From: Pseudomonadota bacterium
GTDB taxonomy: Bacteria; Pseudomonadota; Gammaproteobacteria; Burkholderiales; Ferrovaceae
Direction of reading: 5' to 3'
Length of the DNA stretch: 64,000 nt
NCBI GenBank assembly: GCA_021796835.1
Contig: JAKABO010000002.1
Coordinates: forward strand, 60,659 to 124,658
The position numbers and the translations under genes are program-made. Under the pieces are notes generated by a model. The model worked only from the letters and a program-made list of their open reading frames with translations. It did not search any database and had not been told where the DNA came from. Of the stretch, positions 1 to 7,578 are shown in pieces (positions within the stretch are counted from its first letter, which is position 1; every line of letters begins with the position of its first letter).

Positions 1-44
1 TTCTGAGCAACGCTTTTGCGGTCAGCGCCTCGACGGGCGAGTGA
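1..44 (+). CDS. 3' end of an upstream gene (partial)
   Basis: One frame is open from the window edge to a TGA at 42-44 and encodes a short tail ending in ...VSASTGE. It stops 12 bp before the RND pump start, in the place where the membrane-fusion or outer-membrane partner of such a pump usually sits. Thirteen codons are too few to identify a family, so both the reading frame and the role are inferred from position only. Confidence 0.3.
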   Translation, partial: LSNAFAVSASTGE

Positions 45-56
45 GGGTAGAGAGCC

Positions 57-3000
57 GTGTTGAAAAGCATTCTGTTGTTTTCGCTGTCCCGTCGTCCGAT
101 TGTGTTATTGGGGCTCCTGGTATTCGTTGCCGGTGGGGTCATGGCCTACCTGAAACTCAATGTGGAAGCCTATCCCAATCCGGCCCCGGTGATTCTCGAG
201 ATTACGGCCCAGGCACCCGGTCTCTCGGCCGAGGAAATGGAACGGTACTACACGGTGCCCATGGAAGTGGGGTTGGCGGCAACGCCGGGGGTCGATAACA
301 TCCGATCTACGTCCTTCTATGGACTGTCGTTTATTCGCGTCACCTTCAAATACGGCATCGATTATTATTTTGCCTATACTCAGGCCGCCCTGAGCCTGCA
401 ACAGAATGTCAGCCTGCCCAACAATGTTTCCCCCCAAATCCAGGCATCCAGTCTGGTGGGGGAAATTTTTCGGTATCAGGTCGTGGGCCCCCCCCATTTT
501 GGCTTGACCAACCTTCGCACGGTTCAGGATTGGGTGTTGCAACGGCGCTTGCTGACGGTTCCGGGGGTGGTTCAGGTCAACAGTTGGGGTGGGGCCACCA
601 AGGAATTCGACGTAGAAGCGGACCTGCATAAACTGGAAGCCTACAACATTACCATTCCCCAAATGGTGGCGGCCATCGGCAACGCCAACATCAACGTGGG
701 AGGGCGGACCATCAATATCGGCCAGCAGTCCCTCAATATACGGGGGGTTGGCTTGATCGATACCGGGGGAGCGCTGGATCTGACCCAGGGACGACGGGTG
801 ACCGATGTGGAAAACATCGTGCTTACACAGTCCAACGGGACACCGGTACTGGTCAAGGATGTGGCTCGGGTCAAGGTGGGGGTGGTGCCCCGCTTGAGCA
901 AGGCCGGACGCGATCGCCAGGATGATGTGGTGGCTGCCATCGTGGTGATGAACCGTACCATGCAAACCAACGACGTGGTGGCCCGGGTCAAGGCCGAAGT
1001 GGAAAAAATCAACCGTGACGGCAGTCTTCCTCCGGGTGTCAAGATCGTTCCTTTCTATGACCGGACTTCCCTGGTCAATGTCACCACCCACACCGTACTG
1101 CATAACCTGATCTTCGGATGTCTGCTCGTTTTCTTCATTCAGTGGGTTTTTCTGGGAGACCTGCGAAGTGCGCTCATCGTCGGAGTCAATATCCCGTTTG
1201 CCCTGTTTTTCAGCATCATCCTGTTGGTCATGACGGGGGAATCCGCCAACCTGCTTTCTCTGGGTGCGGTGGATTTCGGCATCATTGTGGATTCGGCCGT
1301 CATCCTGGTGGAAAACATCTTCCATAATTTCCAGAAAAACAAGGAGGATCGCAGTGCCTTGCTCGAGGCCTTACTGGAGGGGAATGAACGGGGGGACAGC
1401 CGGATTCTGGAACACGGCTATGGGTGGACCAACCGACTGCGCATGATTTTCATCAGTGTCCTGCAGGTGGATCGAGCCATTATCTTTTCGACCATGATCA
1501 CCGTGGCCGCTTTCCTGCCCCTCTTTACCATGGAGGGTGTGGAGGGTCAGATTTTCGGTCCGATGGCGCGTACCTACGGATACGCCCTGGCTGGGGCCCT
1601 GATTGCGACCTTTACCATTACGCCCGTTCTCTCTTCCTTTTTGTTGCCCAAGGAGGTGCGCGATACGGAAACCCTGGTGGTGCGTTGGCTGCGCGGGCGT
1701 TATGTGCCCATTCTGCGCTGGGCCCTGGCACATCGTCAGGCAACCATACTGGGGGGGATGGCCTTTTTGGGGGTCGCAGCGATCCTGTTGCGTTTGATCG
1801 GATCGGAATTTCTTCCTGCCCTCGAGGAAGGAAATTTGTGGATCCGGGCGACCATGCCGCCCACCATTTCACTGGAAGCGGGAATGCCGACCGTGACCCG
1901 GATCCGACAGATCCTGGACTCCTATCCCGAAGTCATTACGGTGGTTTCTCAGCATGGTCGGCCAGATAACGGGAGTGATGCTTCCAGTTTTGGGAATGCG
2001 GAATTTTTCGTGCCACTGAAACCCATGGAGGACTGGCCGGCCGGTGTGACCAAGGAAAAATTGGTGGCGGAATTGCAGAAGCGGTTCGCGCAGGAATTTG
2101 TGGGGATAGAATTCAACTTTTCACAGTATATTCAAGATAATGTGGAAGAGGGTCTGTCGGGGGTCAAGGGGGCCAATTCGGTCAAGATCCTGGGCCCGGA
2201 TCTGGTGGTGCTGGAAAAACTGGCCGATCGGGTGCACGATGAACTGGCCAAGGTCAAGGGGATTGCGGACCTGGGTGTTTTTCGAATCATGGGGCAACCC
2301 AATCTCAATATCGTGGTGGACCGGGTGCGGGCTGCCCGTTACGGGCTCAATACCGGCGATGTCAATACGGTGGTCCAGGCGGCTCTGGGTGGCGCCCAGA
2401 CCACAACGTTGATGGAAAGCGACCGGCAATTTTCCCTGGTGGTACGTCTGGCACCCGAGTTCAGACAGAATATCGATTCGATCCGTCAACTGAAAGTGGC
2501 CTATCAAACCCCGACGGGTACCAATGCCTACATTCCCCTCAGCGAGGTGGCGAATATTTCTCTCGATACAGGCGCTTCTTACATCTATCATGAAAAAAAC
2601 CAGCGTTTCATCCCGGTCAAATTCAGTGTGCGCGGACGGGATATCGGGAGTACGGTACTGGAAGCTCAGCAGGTCGTTGCGCGTCAGGTTCCCTTGCCGC
2701 AGGGGTACCGGATCGAGTGGGCCGGAGAGTTTGATGAATTGCAGCAGGCCAAACAGCGGCTTTTTGTGGTGGTTCCCATCGCCCTGGGCCTGATCCTGGT
2801 CTTGCTCTATGGTTTGTTCAATTCCGTGCGAGACAGCCTTCTGGTACTGGTGGCCATTCCCTTCTCCGCAGCAGGGGGGGTCATTGCCCTGTACCTGACG
2901 GGTTTGGATCTGAGCATCTCGGCGGCCATCGGTTTTGTTTCCCTGTTTGGCGTTTCGGTCATGAACGGCATTCTCATCATGACCTACTTCAATGGTCTGG

Positions 3001-3275
3001 TGAATTCGGGCATGCTTGCAGAGGAAGCCATGTTTACGGCGGCTGAGAAGCGCATGCGCCCACTTCTCATGACGGCGCTGTCGGCATGTATCGGACTGCT
3101 TCCTGCCGCGTTGTCACACGGCATCGGAAGCCAGGTACAACGGCCCCTGGCCATGGTGGTGGTGGGGGGGATGTTGCTGGGGCCGATCATGTTGCTGGTG
3201 GTGGCGCCTGCCTTGCAGATGGTATTCCTTGACAAGAGCCGGGGTAAACCCCGGGCCAGGCCAATGGATGAATGA
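57..3275 (+). CDS. czcA: Heavy-metal efflux RND permease, CzcA/CusA family
   Basis: Inner-membrane proton-driven resistance-nodulation-division pump, 1072 aa, the full length for the family. The N-terminal helix (about residues 10-32) is followed by a periplasmic porter region, a TM block from about 345, a second porter region, and a final TM block from about 915. The TM4 motif AVDFGIIVDSAVILVEN carries D406, D412 and E419, matching the D402/D408/E415 set of the CzcA heavy-metal class (family knowledge). The metal cannot be read from sequence; Co/Zn/Cd or Cu/Ag are all possible. The start is GTG at 57. An upstream partial gene ending at 44 may encode its adaptor; no downstream partner is present. 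Confidence 0.8.
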   Translation: MLKSILLFSLSRRPIVLLGLLVFVAGGVMAYLKLNVEAYPNPAPVILEITAQAPGLSAEEMERYYTVPMEVGLAATPGVDNIRSTSFYGLSFIRVTFKYGIDYYFAYTQAALSLQQNVSLPNNVSPQIQASSLVGEIFRYQVVGPPHFGLTNLRTVQDWVLQRRLLTVPGVVQVNSWGGATKEFDVEADLHKLEAYNITIPQMVAAIGNANINVGGRTINIGQQSLNIRGVGLIDTGGALDLTQGRRVTDVENIVLTQSNGTPVLVKDVARVKVGVVPRLSKAGRDRQDDVVAAIVVMNRTMQTNDVVARVKAEVEKINRDGSLPPGVKIVPFYDRTSLVNVTTHTVLHNLIFGCLLVFFIQWVFLGDLRSALIVGVNIPFALFFSIILLVMTGESANLLSLGAVDFGIIVDSAVILVENIFHNFQKNKEDRSALLEALLEGNERGDSRILEHGYGWTNRLRMIFISVLQVDRAIIFSTMITVAAFLPLFTMEGVEGQIFGPMARTYGYALAGALIATFTITPVLSSFLLPKEVRDTETLVVRWLRGRYVPILRWALAHRQATILGGMAFLGVAAILLRLIGSEFLPALEEGNLWIRATMPPTISLEAGMPTVTRIRQILDSYPEVITVVSQHGRPDNGSDASSFGNAEFFVPLKPMEDWPAGVTKEKLVAELQKRFAQEFVGIEFNFSQYIQDNVEEGLSGVKGANSVKILGPDLVVLEKLADRVHDELAKVKGIADLGVFRIMGQPNLNIVVDRVRAARYGLNTGDVNTVVQAALGGAQTTTLMESDRQFSLVVRLAPEFRQNIDSIRQLKVAYQTPTGTNAYIPLSEVANISLDTGASYIYHEKNQRFIPVKFSVRGRDIGSTVLEAQQVVARQVPLPQGYRIEWAGEFDELQQAKQRLFVVVPIALGLILVLLYGLFNSVRDSLLVLVAIPFSAAGGVIALYLTGLDLSISAAIGFVSLFGVSVMNGILIMTYFNGLVNSGMLAEEAMFTAAEKRMRPLLMTALSACIGLLPAALSHGIGSQVQRPLAMVVVGGMLLGPIMLLVVAPALQMVFLDKSRGKPRARPMDE

Positions 3276-3283
3276 AGCTGGCG

Positions 3284-3868
3284 TCAGGGTGTGATCAGGC
3301 CCAGGCTGGCTGCCCGGATCGCGGCTTCGATGCGGGTGGCGACCCCCAGTTTGGTGCGGGCGTTATCGATGTGAAAATCCACCGTTCTTTTGGACAGTCC
3401 CAGAATCAAGGCAATTTCACTCGAGGTCTTGCCGCGCGCCGACCAGGTCAGGACTTCCCGTTCCCTTTCTGCCAATTCCACGCCATTTCCGGCGGGCAGG
3501 AGTTCCCGCATCCGGCCCAAACGTGCGCGTAGAATTTCGTACAGTACGTCAAAGTCGATGGGTTTGGTGACATAGTCGTCCGCACCCAGTCGTCGTCCGT
3601 GCAATTCGCTTTCACGGTCGGTGAGGGCGGTCAGAAAAATGAACGGGGGGGGATTGGGCAGGGTGGCCAGGACTTTCTCCAGAACCTCGAATCCAGAAAG
3701 CGTGGGTAAGCCGATATCGCACAGCACCAGGTCCGGGCGCTCACGCTCGATGGCCTCGAGGCCGGCCTGACCGTCGTGGGTTAACTGGATGGATACGCCC
3801 CGGTCCTGTAACTCCTCCGCGATCAAATCGGCCATTTCATGGTCATCTTCGATACAAAGAACTTTCAT
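3284..3868 (-). CDS. Two-component response regulator, receiver plus LuxR-type HTH (NarL/FixJ family)
   Basis: 194 aa. The receiver domain (about 1-120) has the acidic pair D8/D9, phosphoacceptor D51 in VLCDIGLP, the T in FLTALTD and the K in VTKPIDF. The output domain (about 128-190) is a LuxR/FixJ four-helix HTH, with REREVLTWSARGKTSSEIA and the recognition-helix segment SKRTVDFHIDNARTKLG. It is a DNA-binding transcription factor activated by phosphorylation. It is the last gene of a minus-strand series starting at 7327 and lies about 96 bp after the TsdA-like gene. The only histidine kinase nearby (7579-9099) is divergent from the operon head, so I infer the two form a pair controlling the operon. 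Confidence 0.88.
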   Translation of the reverse strand: MKVLCIEDDHEMADLIAEELQDRGVSIQLTHDGQAGLEAIERERPDLVLCDIGLPTLSGFEVLEKVLATLPNPPPFIFLTALTDRESELHGRRLGADDYVTKPIDFDVLYEILRARLGRMRELLPAGNGVELAEREREVLTWSARGKTSSEIALILGLSKRTVDFHIDNARTKLGVATRIEAAIRAASLGLITP

Positions 3869-3964
3869 CGACGTCCCGAAGTTGGCAAGAAAAGGGGAGA
3901 AACCACTTTCCTGGGTGGAAGGCGTACTTTATCAGGATTCTCACCGGGTTATCGATGCAAGTGT

Positions 3965-4855
3965 TCAATTATGGGATGCCGGGTCGTTTCCCAACACGTG
4001 ACCGTCGACCAGATGTCCGTAGAGAGAATTCCGGGAGCGATGAAACAGGGCGCGTGTTTCATCCACAGAACCGGTGAACCGCGGATCCTGGGGGCGATCG
4101 TGTCCATCCATGAAATAGGCCACATCCCAGGCTTCCTGATCGGAGAGCGATCCTCCCAGACTCAGGGGCATATTGGTCTTGATATAGGCTGCGGCCTTGT
4201 TCAGGTGGGCCATCCCGGCTCCCCAGTTGAAAGAACGGCTCCCCCACAGGGGCGGGAAGACCACGTGCCCGTCACCGGCCCGTCTCCCCTGGCCATCGAC
4301 CCCGTGACAGAGTGCACAATGATTCGCGTAAACGGTTTTTCCTCGTTCGTAACTGGGCGGAGTGCCGGGGGCCTGAATTTGCGGGATCCCCCGTTCCGGC
4401 AAGCGGGGGTTGATTTTTGCGTTTTTCTCCATCCAGTAGGCATACGACTCCAAAGCCACCAATATGGGGTCGCCCAAAGGAGGGGCTTTACCATTCATGC
4501 TGTAGAGAAAGCAATCCTGCAGACGTTCTGCGAAGGTATTGACCCGGTGGTTTTTGGATCGATAAGCGGGGTAGGACAGAAATGCTGCCCATAAGGGTGC
4601 CGATCCCGCCTTGCGGCCCTGGTCCAGATGACAATTGCGGCAACTCAAATCATTGCCTACATAGGCGCGTGCGTATTGACCGGTATTGGAAAAAATCAGT
4701 TGACCCTGGCGCACCATTTTTCCAAATTCATCCTTGGGAATATCACGATCCGCGGGCAAGAGGGAGGCTCCTCCCTCGGGAGGAGAGTCGGGCAGGCCGT
4801 CTCCCAGGGTCGTGAGGCTGGTCATCAACAGGGCAAGGGTCATCAGGTACTTCAC
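3965..4855 (-). CDS. tsdA: Dihaem cytochrome c, thiosulfate dehydrogenase (TsdA-like)
   Basis: Periplasmic dihaem cytochrome, 296 aa from the GTG at 4855. This start is chosen because an AGGAGG lies 6 nt upstream and GTG overlaps the TGA of the upstream gene; the ORF-track start runs back into tsdB. A signal peptide (about 1-17) precedes haem site CRNCH (72-76), which is followed by the family's HLxxG context. C115 in RLQDCFLYSMNGK matches the conserved cysteine that ligates haem 1 in TsdA. The second haem site is CALCH (180-184). TsdA oxidises two thiosulfates to tetrathionate or runs in reverse; direction cannot be told here. The adjacent dihaem protein is the likely electron acceptor. Confidence 0.8.
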   Translation of the reverse strand: MKYLMTLALLMTSLTTLGDGLPDSPPEGGASLLPADRDIPKDEFGKMVRQGQLIFSNTGQYARAYVGNDLSCRNCHLDQGRKAGSAPLWAAFLSYPAYRSKNHRVNTFAERLQDCFLYSMNGKAPPLGDPILVALESYAYWMEKNAKINPRLPERGIPQIQAPGTPPSYERGKTVYANHCALCHGVDGQGRRAGDGHVVFPPLWGSRSFNWGAGMAHLNKAAAYIKTNMPLSLGGSLSDQEAWDVAYFMDGHDRPQDPRFTGSVDETRALFHRSRNSLYGHLVDGHVLGNDPASHN

Positions 4856-5526
4856 GGTTGACCTCCTGGGGTCACGGCGGATGAGCCGGAATAGTAGAGC
4901 GAGACAGCGCGAATATCCTGGGCAGACAGTTTTCTGGAAATGTTTTCCATCAAGCGGAGGGGGCCCGGAGGGCGGCTGCCATTTTGAAATGCCCGCAACT
5001 GGTTTTCCAGATAGAGGGCCGGTTGCCCGTTCAAGGCCGGAAAGTTTTCGCCCACGCCTTTTCCATCGGGGCCATGACAATCATCACAGGAGGGAACGTT
5101 CTCGCTCCACCGGCCGTGAACGGCCAGCTCATGACCGGATTCGTCCCCGGCCCCCAGGGGGCGAGACCGGGGGGGTAACTGTGCGTAATAGTTGGCCGCA
5201 TGGGTGATGCCATCCGCCGTGAGCGCTTGGGCGATCGAGTTCATGATGGGGTTTTTCCGTTCGCCGGAGGCAAAGGCATGCAGTTGTTTCTCCAGATAGG
5301 TGGAAGGAAGCCCTCTCAAACCGGGTATTCCCCCTGCGGCATTCCCCTCGCCTTCGCTTCCGTGACAACCGGCACAGGCGGCACGGCTGAATCCGCTGCC
5401 CTCCCCGACGCCGAGGATCAGGGCATGGGGGGGAGAGGTTTCGGCGTGTGCGCCAAAGGCCAGGGGTAGAAACAGAAGGGCCTTGAGGAACACTTTTCCA
5501 CGCGCACGGTACTTTGTCCTGTTCAT
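4852..5526 (-). CDS. tsdB: Dihaem cytochrome c4-type protein (TsdB-like electron acceptor)
   Basis: 224 aa with a signal peptide (about 1-28, FGAHA cleavage region) and two class-I cytochrome c domains with haem motifs CAGCH (51-55) and CDDCH (147-151). Each is followed by the GxxG-type loop and a candidate distal Met (M95; Met in LRLMEN). This two-domain layout is cytochrome c4-like. In known tsdBA pairs such a protein lies directly upstream and accepts electrons from TsdA; here the stop codon overlaps the GTG of the tsdA-like gene, implying tight co-expression. It would pass electrons to a terminal oxidase or another carrier. It could alternatively be a general cytochrome c4. Confidence 0.75.
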   Translation of the reverse strand: MNRTKYRARGKVFLKALLFLPLAFGAHAETSPPHALILGVGEGSGFSRAACAGCHGSEGEGNAAGGIPGLRGLPSTYLEKQLHAFASGERKNPIMNSIAQALTADGITHAANYYAQLPPRSRPLGAGDESGHELAVHGRWSENVPSCDDCHGPDGKGVGENFPALNGQPALYLENQLRAFQNGSRPPGPLRLMENISRKLSAQDIRAVSLYYSGSSAVTPGGQP

Positions 5527-5538
5527 GTCACGACCTCT

Positions 5539-6525
5539 TCATCGACGGACTGACGGTTCATCCGTAGATTGCGGATAAGGTTTGAAACCATAATGTGCAA
5601 AAATGGCCTGGGCCCTGGCCGACTTCAGGAAGTCGACCCAGGCTTGAGCCGCCTGGGGATGGGGTGCCCCTTTGACCACTCCTGCCGCGTAAACGGCAGT
5701 GGCATTCTGGGGGTCGGGAATCTCCACATGGGTGATCGGGTTCCCGGTTTCCTCCTGAAAAATTGCTTCGGATTGCCAGGTAACTCCGGCATCTGCAAGG
5801 CCCTTCATCAAGGTCATCGGGCTTTGTCGATGATGGATGTGGGTCAGTCGGGTTTCTCCCGTACGGACCTTACGGACATAAACCTCCTGAACCAGTTCAG
5901 GGCCTCCTGCCTTCATCAAGGCGGCCTTGATCTGCCGTCCAATCCCTTCGAATTCCGGATTGGGCATGACCAGTTTTACGCCGGGCTTGCCCAGATCGAC
6001 CAGCGTCCGGATGTGTGCGGGATTATTTTTCGGGACCATGATGGTCAGTTGATTGGTGGCGTAGGACACGATGGGGCCTTGTAATGACCCCTCACTGTCC
6101 ATGGCGCTGACCCGTTTCAATCCTGCGGCGTAGACGTCTGCCTTGACGGTCCAGGTCATGTTGCCTACCGTGATGGTACCGCCCTGGTGAATTTGATCGA
6201 ACAGCAGTCCCGGCGGGATGGTTTCGTAATAAATTTTTCCTTTCAGCGCAGGGTGTTCCTCCTCAAAGGCGGCTACCAGGGGGGCCATGGCAAAGAAGTA
6301 GTTGCCGCCCACAAAAATCGACAACTGAGCGCCCATGGGGTCCCCATGAAAATCCGGCAGATTGTCCACTTCGGGGACAGTGAATTCCAGTCCGCGTTGG
6401 ACGACGGGGTCGTTTCTTCCTTCGCTCCAGGGTGGGTTCACGCCGGCCTGGGTGTTCAGGGAGATACCGCCCAGCAGGGTCAGTAACATCGTCTTGATAA
6501 AGAAAGAAGTTCTGTCTATTTTCAT
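5539..6525 (-). CDS. Periplasmic substrate-binding protein, ModA-like type 2 fold
   Basis: 328 aa from the ATG at 6525 (ACTC spacer after AGGAGA); the ORF-track start adds 13 residues that are not needed. The N-terminus KTMLLTLLGGISLNTQAG is a signal peptide. The mature protein resembles molybdate/tungstate-type binding proteins, with LSIFVGGNYFFAMAPLVAAFEEEHP near the start, the hinge segment ATNQLTIMVPKNNPAHIRTL and the late HPQAAQAWVDFLKS segment. No ABC permease or ATPase genes lie nearby, so a transport role is not supported; it may sense or deliver an oxyanion or cofactor within this operon. It sits 10 bp from the gene upstream and 12 bp from tsdB. The ligand is unknown. Confidence 0.65.
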   Translation of the reverse strand: MKIDRTSFFIKTMLLTLLGGISLNTQAGVNPPWSEGRNDPVVQRGLEFTVPEVDNLPDFHGDPMGAQLSIFVGGNYFFAMAPLVAAFEEEHPALKGKIYYETIPPGLLFDQIHQGGTITVGNMTWTVKADVYAAGLKRVSAMDSEGSLQGPIVSYATNQLTIMVPKNNPAHIRTLVDLGKPGVKLVMPNPEFEGIGRQIKAALMKAGGPELVQEVYVRKVRTGETRLTHIHHRQSPMTLMKGLADAGVTWQSEAIFQEETGNPITHVEIPDPQNATAVYAAGVVKGAPHPQAAQAWVDFLKSARAQAIFAHYGFKPYPQSTDEPSVRR

Positions 6526-6535
6526 GAGTGTTCTC

Positions 6536-7327
6536 CTATTTGGCGTAATAAAATCCCCGTGCACCCAATTCGGGCATCGTTCCCATCACGCCGGGGGTCA
6601 ATACCGCCCCATCGATGAGGTGATTGGTGAGTTCGGCAGCCAATTGGGGGATGGATCGATGGTCTGGATTCACATCCGACTTGTGCAGGCGGGTAGCCAA
6701 CTCGAAGATGGCGTTGTGGCAGGCCAGAAAAACAACGCCACGGGACTGCAGTACGGGAATACTGTTATCCAGGGGGGAGAATGCGCCGGTGATGTCCTCA
6801 TATTGGGCGGGGTCCGTCTGGGCTGCAGCAGAGACCTTCAGGAAACTGTTGTCCTTGAATTTCCCCTGGGTCAGTTGGGACAATTGATACTTTTCCCACA
6901 GGTAATCATCGTAAAGCGCCAAATGGGCGGGTCCATGGGTGCCCGAGACCACCAGAAAATCCTTGTGTCCGAAAGCCCAAATCTGGGTATTCAGGGTATT
7001 TCTCATCAGATTGAGCCATGGGCCGTCCAGGACTACGTTGTCGAAAACCTGCTTATGCTGTCCCTGATACTGGAAAACCAGGCGCAAGGCCTCCTCATCC
7101 CATTCGTCGGGGTGGGTCAAAATCATGGGAACGCTCTTGAAGTCCCGACGTCGGGGCGTTTTTTCCAGGGATTGGTTCAAAAGGGATAACGTTGAGGTCC
7201 CTTCGGGAATCAAGGTCCTCAAGGAGGATTGGGCCGATTCGGCGTGCGCAATCGATCCGCCGCCCAGCGTCAGGGTTGCCAGACCGCTGGTCATGAAGCC
7301 CAACATTCCTCTGCGTGCATTGTTCAT
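6536..7327 (-). CDS. Tat-exported protein of unknown function, possibly DsrE-like
   Basis: 263 aa, first gene of the tsd-like operon. The N-terminus MNNARRGMLGFMTSGLATL with a following AHA is a twin-arginine-type signal, suggesting export of a folded, possibly cofactor-bearing protein. The body has alternating strands and helices, including KDFLVVSGTHGPAHLAL and GVVFLACHNAIFELATRL. The latter recalls the single conserved cysteine of DsrE-like sulfur-carrier folds, a weak resemblance judged by eye. Being followed by ModA-like, TsdB-like and TsdA-like genes points to periplasmic sulfur chemistry. The start ATG at 7327 lacks a strong Shine-Dalgarno. I do not recognise a named family. Confidence 0.6.
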   Translation of the reverse strand: MNNARRGMLGFMTSGLATLTLGGGSIAHAESAQSSLRTLIPEGTSTLSLLNQSLEKTPRRRDFKSVPMILTHPDEWDEEALRLVFQYQGQHKQVFDNVVLDGPWLNLMRNTLNTQIWAFGHKDFLVVSGTHGPAHLALYDDYLWEKYQLSQLTQGKFKDNSFLKVSAAAQTDPAQYEDITGAFSPLDNSIPVLQSRGVVFLACHNAIFELATRLHKSDVNPDHRSIPQLAAELTNHLIDGAVLTPGVMGTMPELGARGFYYAK

Positions 7328-7578
7328 GGTATGTGCTCCGAATAAAATTTGTTGTGGGAGATGCAGCCCCCTGAAAGGGGCTTAATATCATATCGTTCTA
7401 TCCTTAGAATTAGTGGTTGTATTATAAGTACTGGTTCAAAGATAAGTAAAATTCATTTTTATCATTAAACAATGAATATTATTCATCTGTTGGCCGGAGA
7501 GGACTGGATGTTTTCTTTGTTTGTGTAAAATTTGTTGAAATTCAATTGGTTTTAAGTATTTTTCGAATACAATAGACC
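7328..7578. promoter_or_regulatory. AT-rich divergent intergenic region between the tsd-like operon and the sensor kinase
   Basis: 251 bp without a gene. From about 7383 to 7570 it is markedly richer in A/T than its surroundings. It must hold the promoters for both divergent units. On the minus-strand side the hairpin AGCCCC-ctgaaa-GGGGCT (7365-7382) would lie in the 5' leader of the operon. Several ATTCAT/ATGAAT inverted copies (about 7451-7486) could be regulator-binding sites. On the plus side TACAAT sits only a few bases before the kinase ATG, and no clear ribosome-binding site is seen there. Confidence 0.5.

Noticed and set aside
105-1325. 406-aa minus-strand ORF opposite the RND pump gene
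   Set aside because: Long open antisense frame caused by GC-rich codon bias; no recognisable domain, and it lies wholly within a gene with strong family motifs.
4856-5080. Upstream extension of the TsdA-like gene into tsdB
   Set aside because: The added residues are an out-of-frame reading of tsdB and would hide the signal peptide; GTG at 4855 has AGGAGG upstream.
6362-7189. 275-aa plus-strand ORF across the ModA-like and Tat-protein genes
   Set aside because: Shadow of two clearly recognised minus-strand genes; spans their boundary and shows no family features.
7568-7573. TACAAT as a definite -10 box for the sensor kinase
   Set aside because: It is only about 5 bp from the ATG and the matching -35 (TTGGTT) is weak; kept as a suggestion in the findings, not as a promoter feature.
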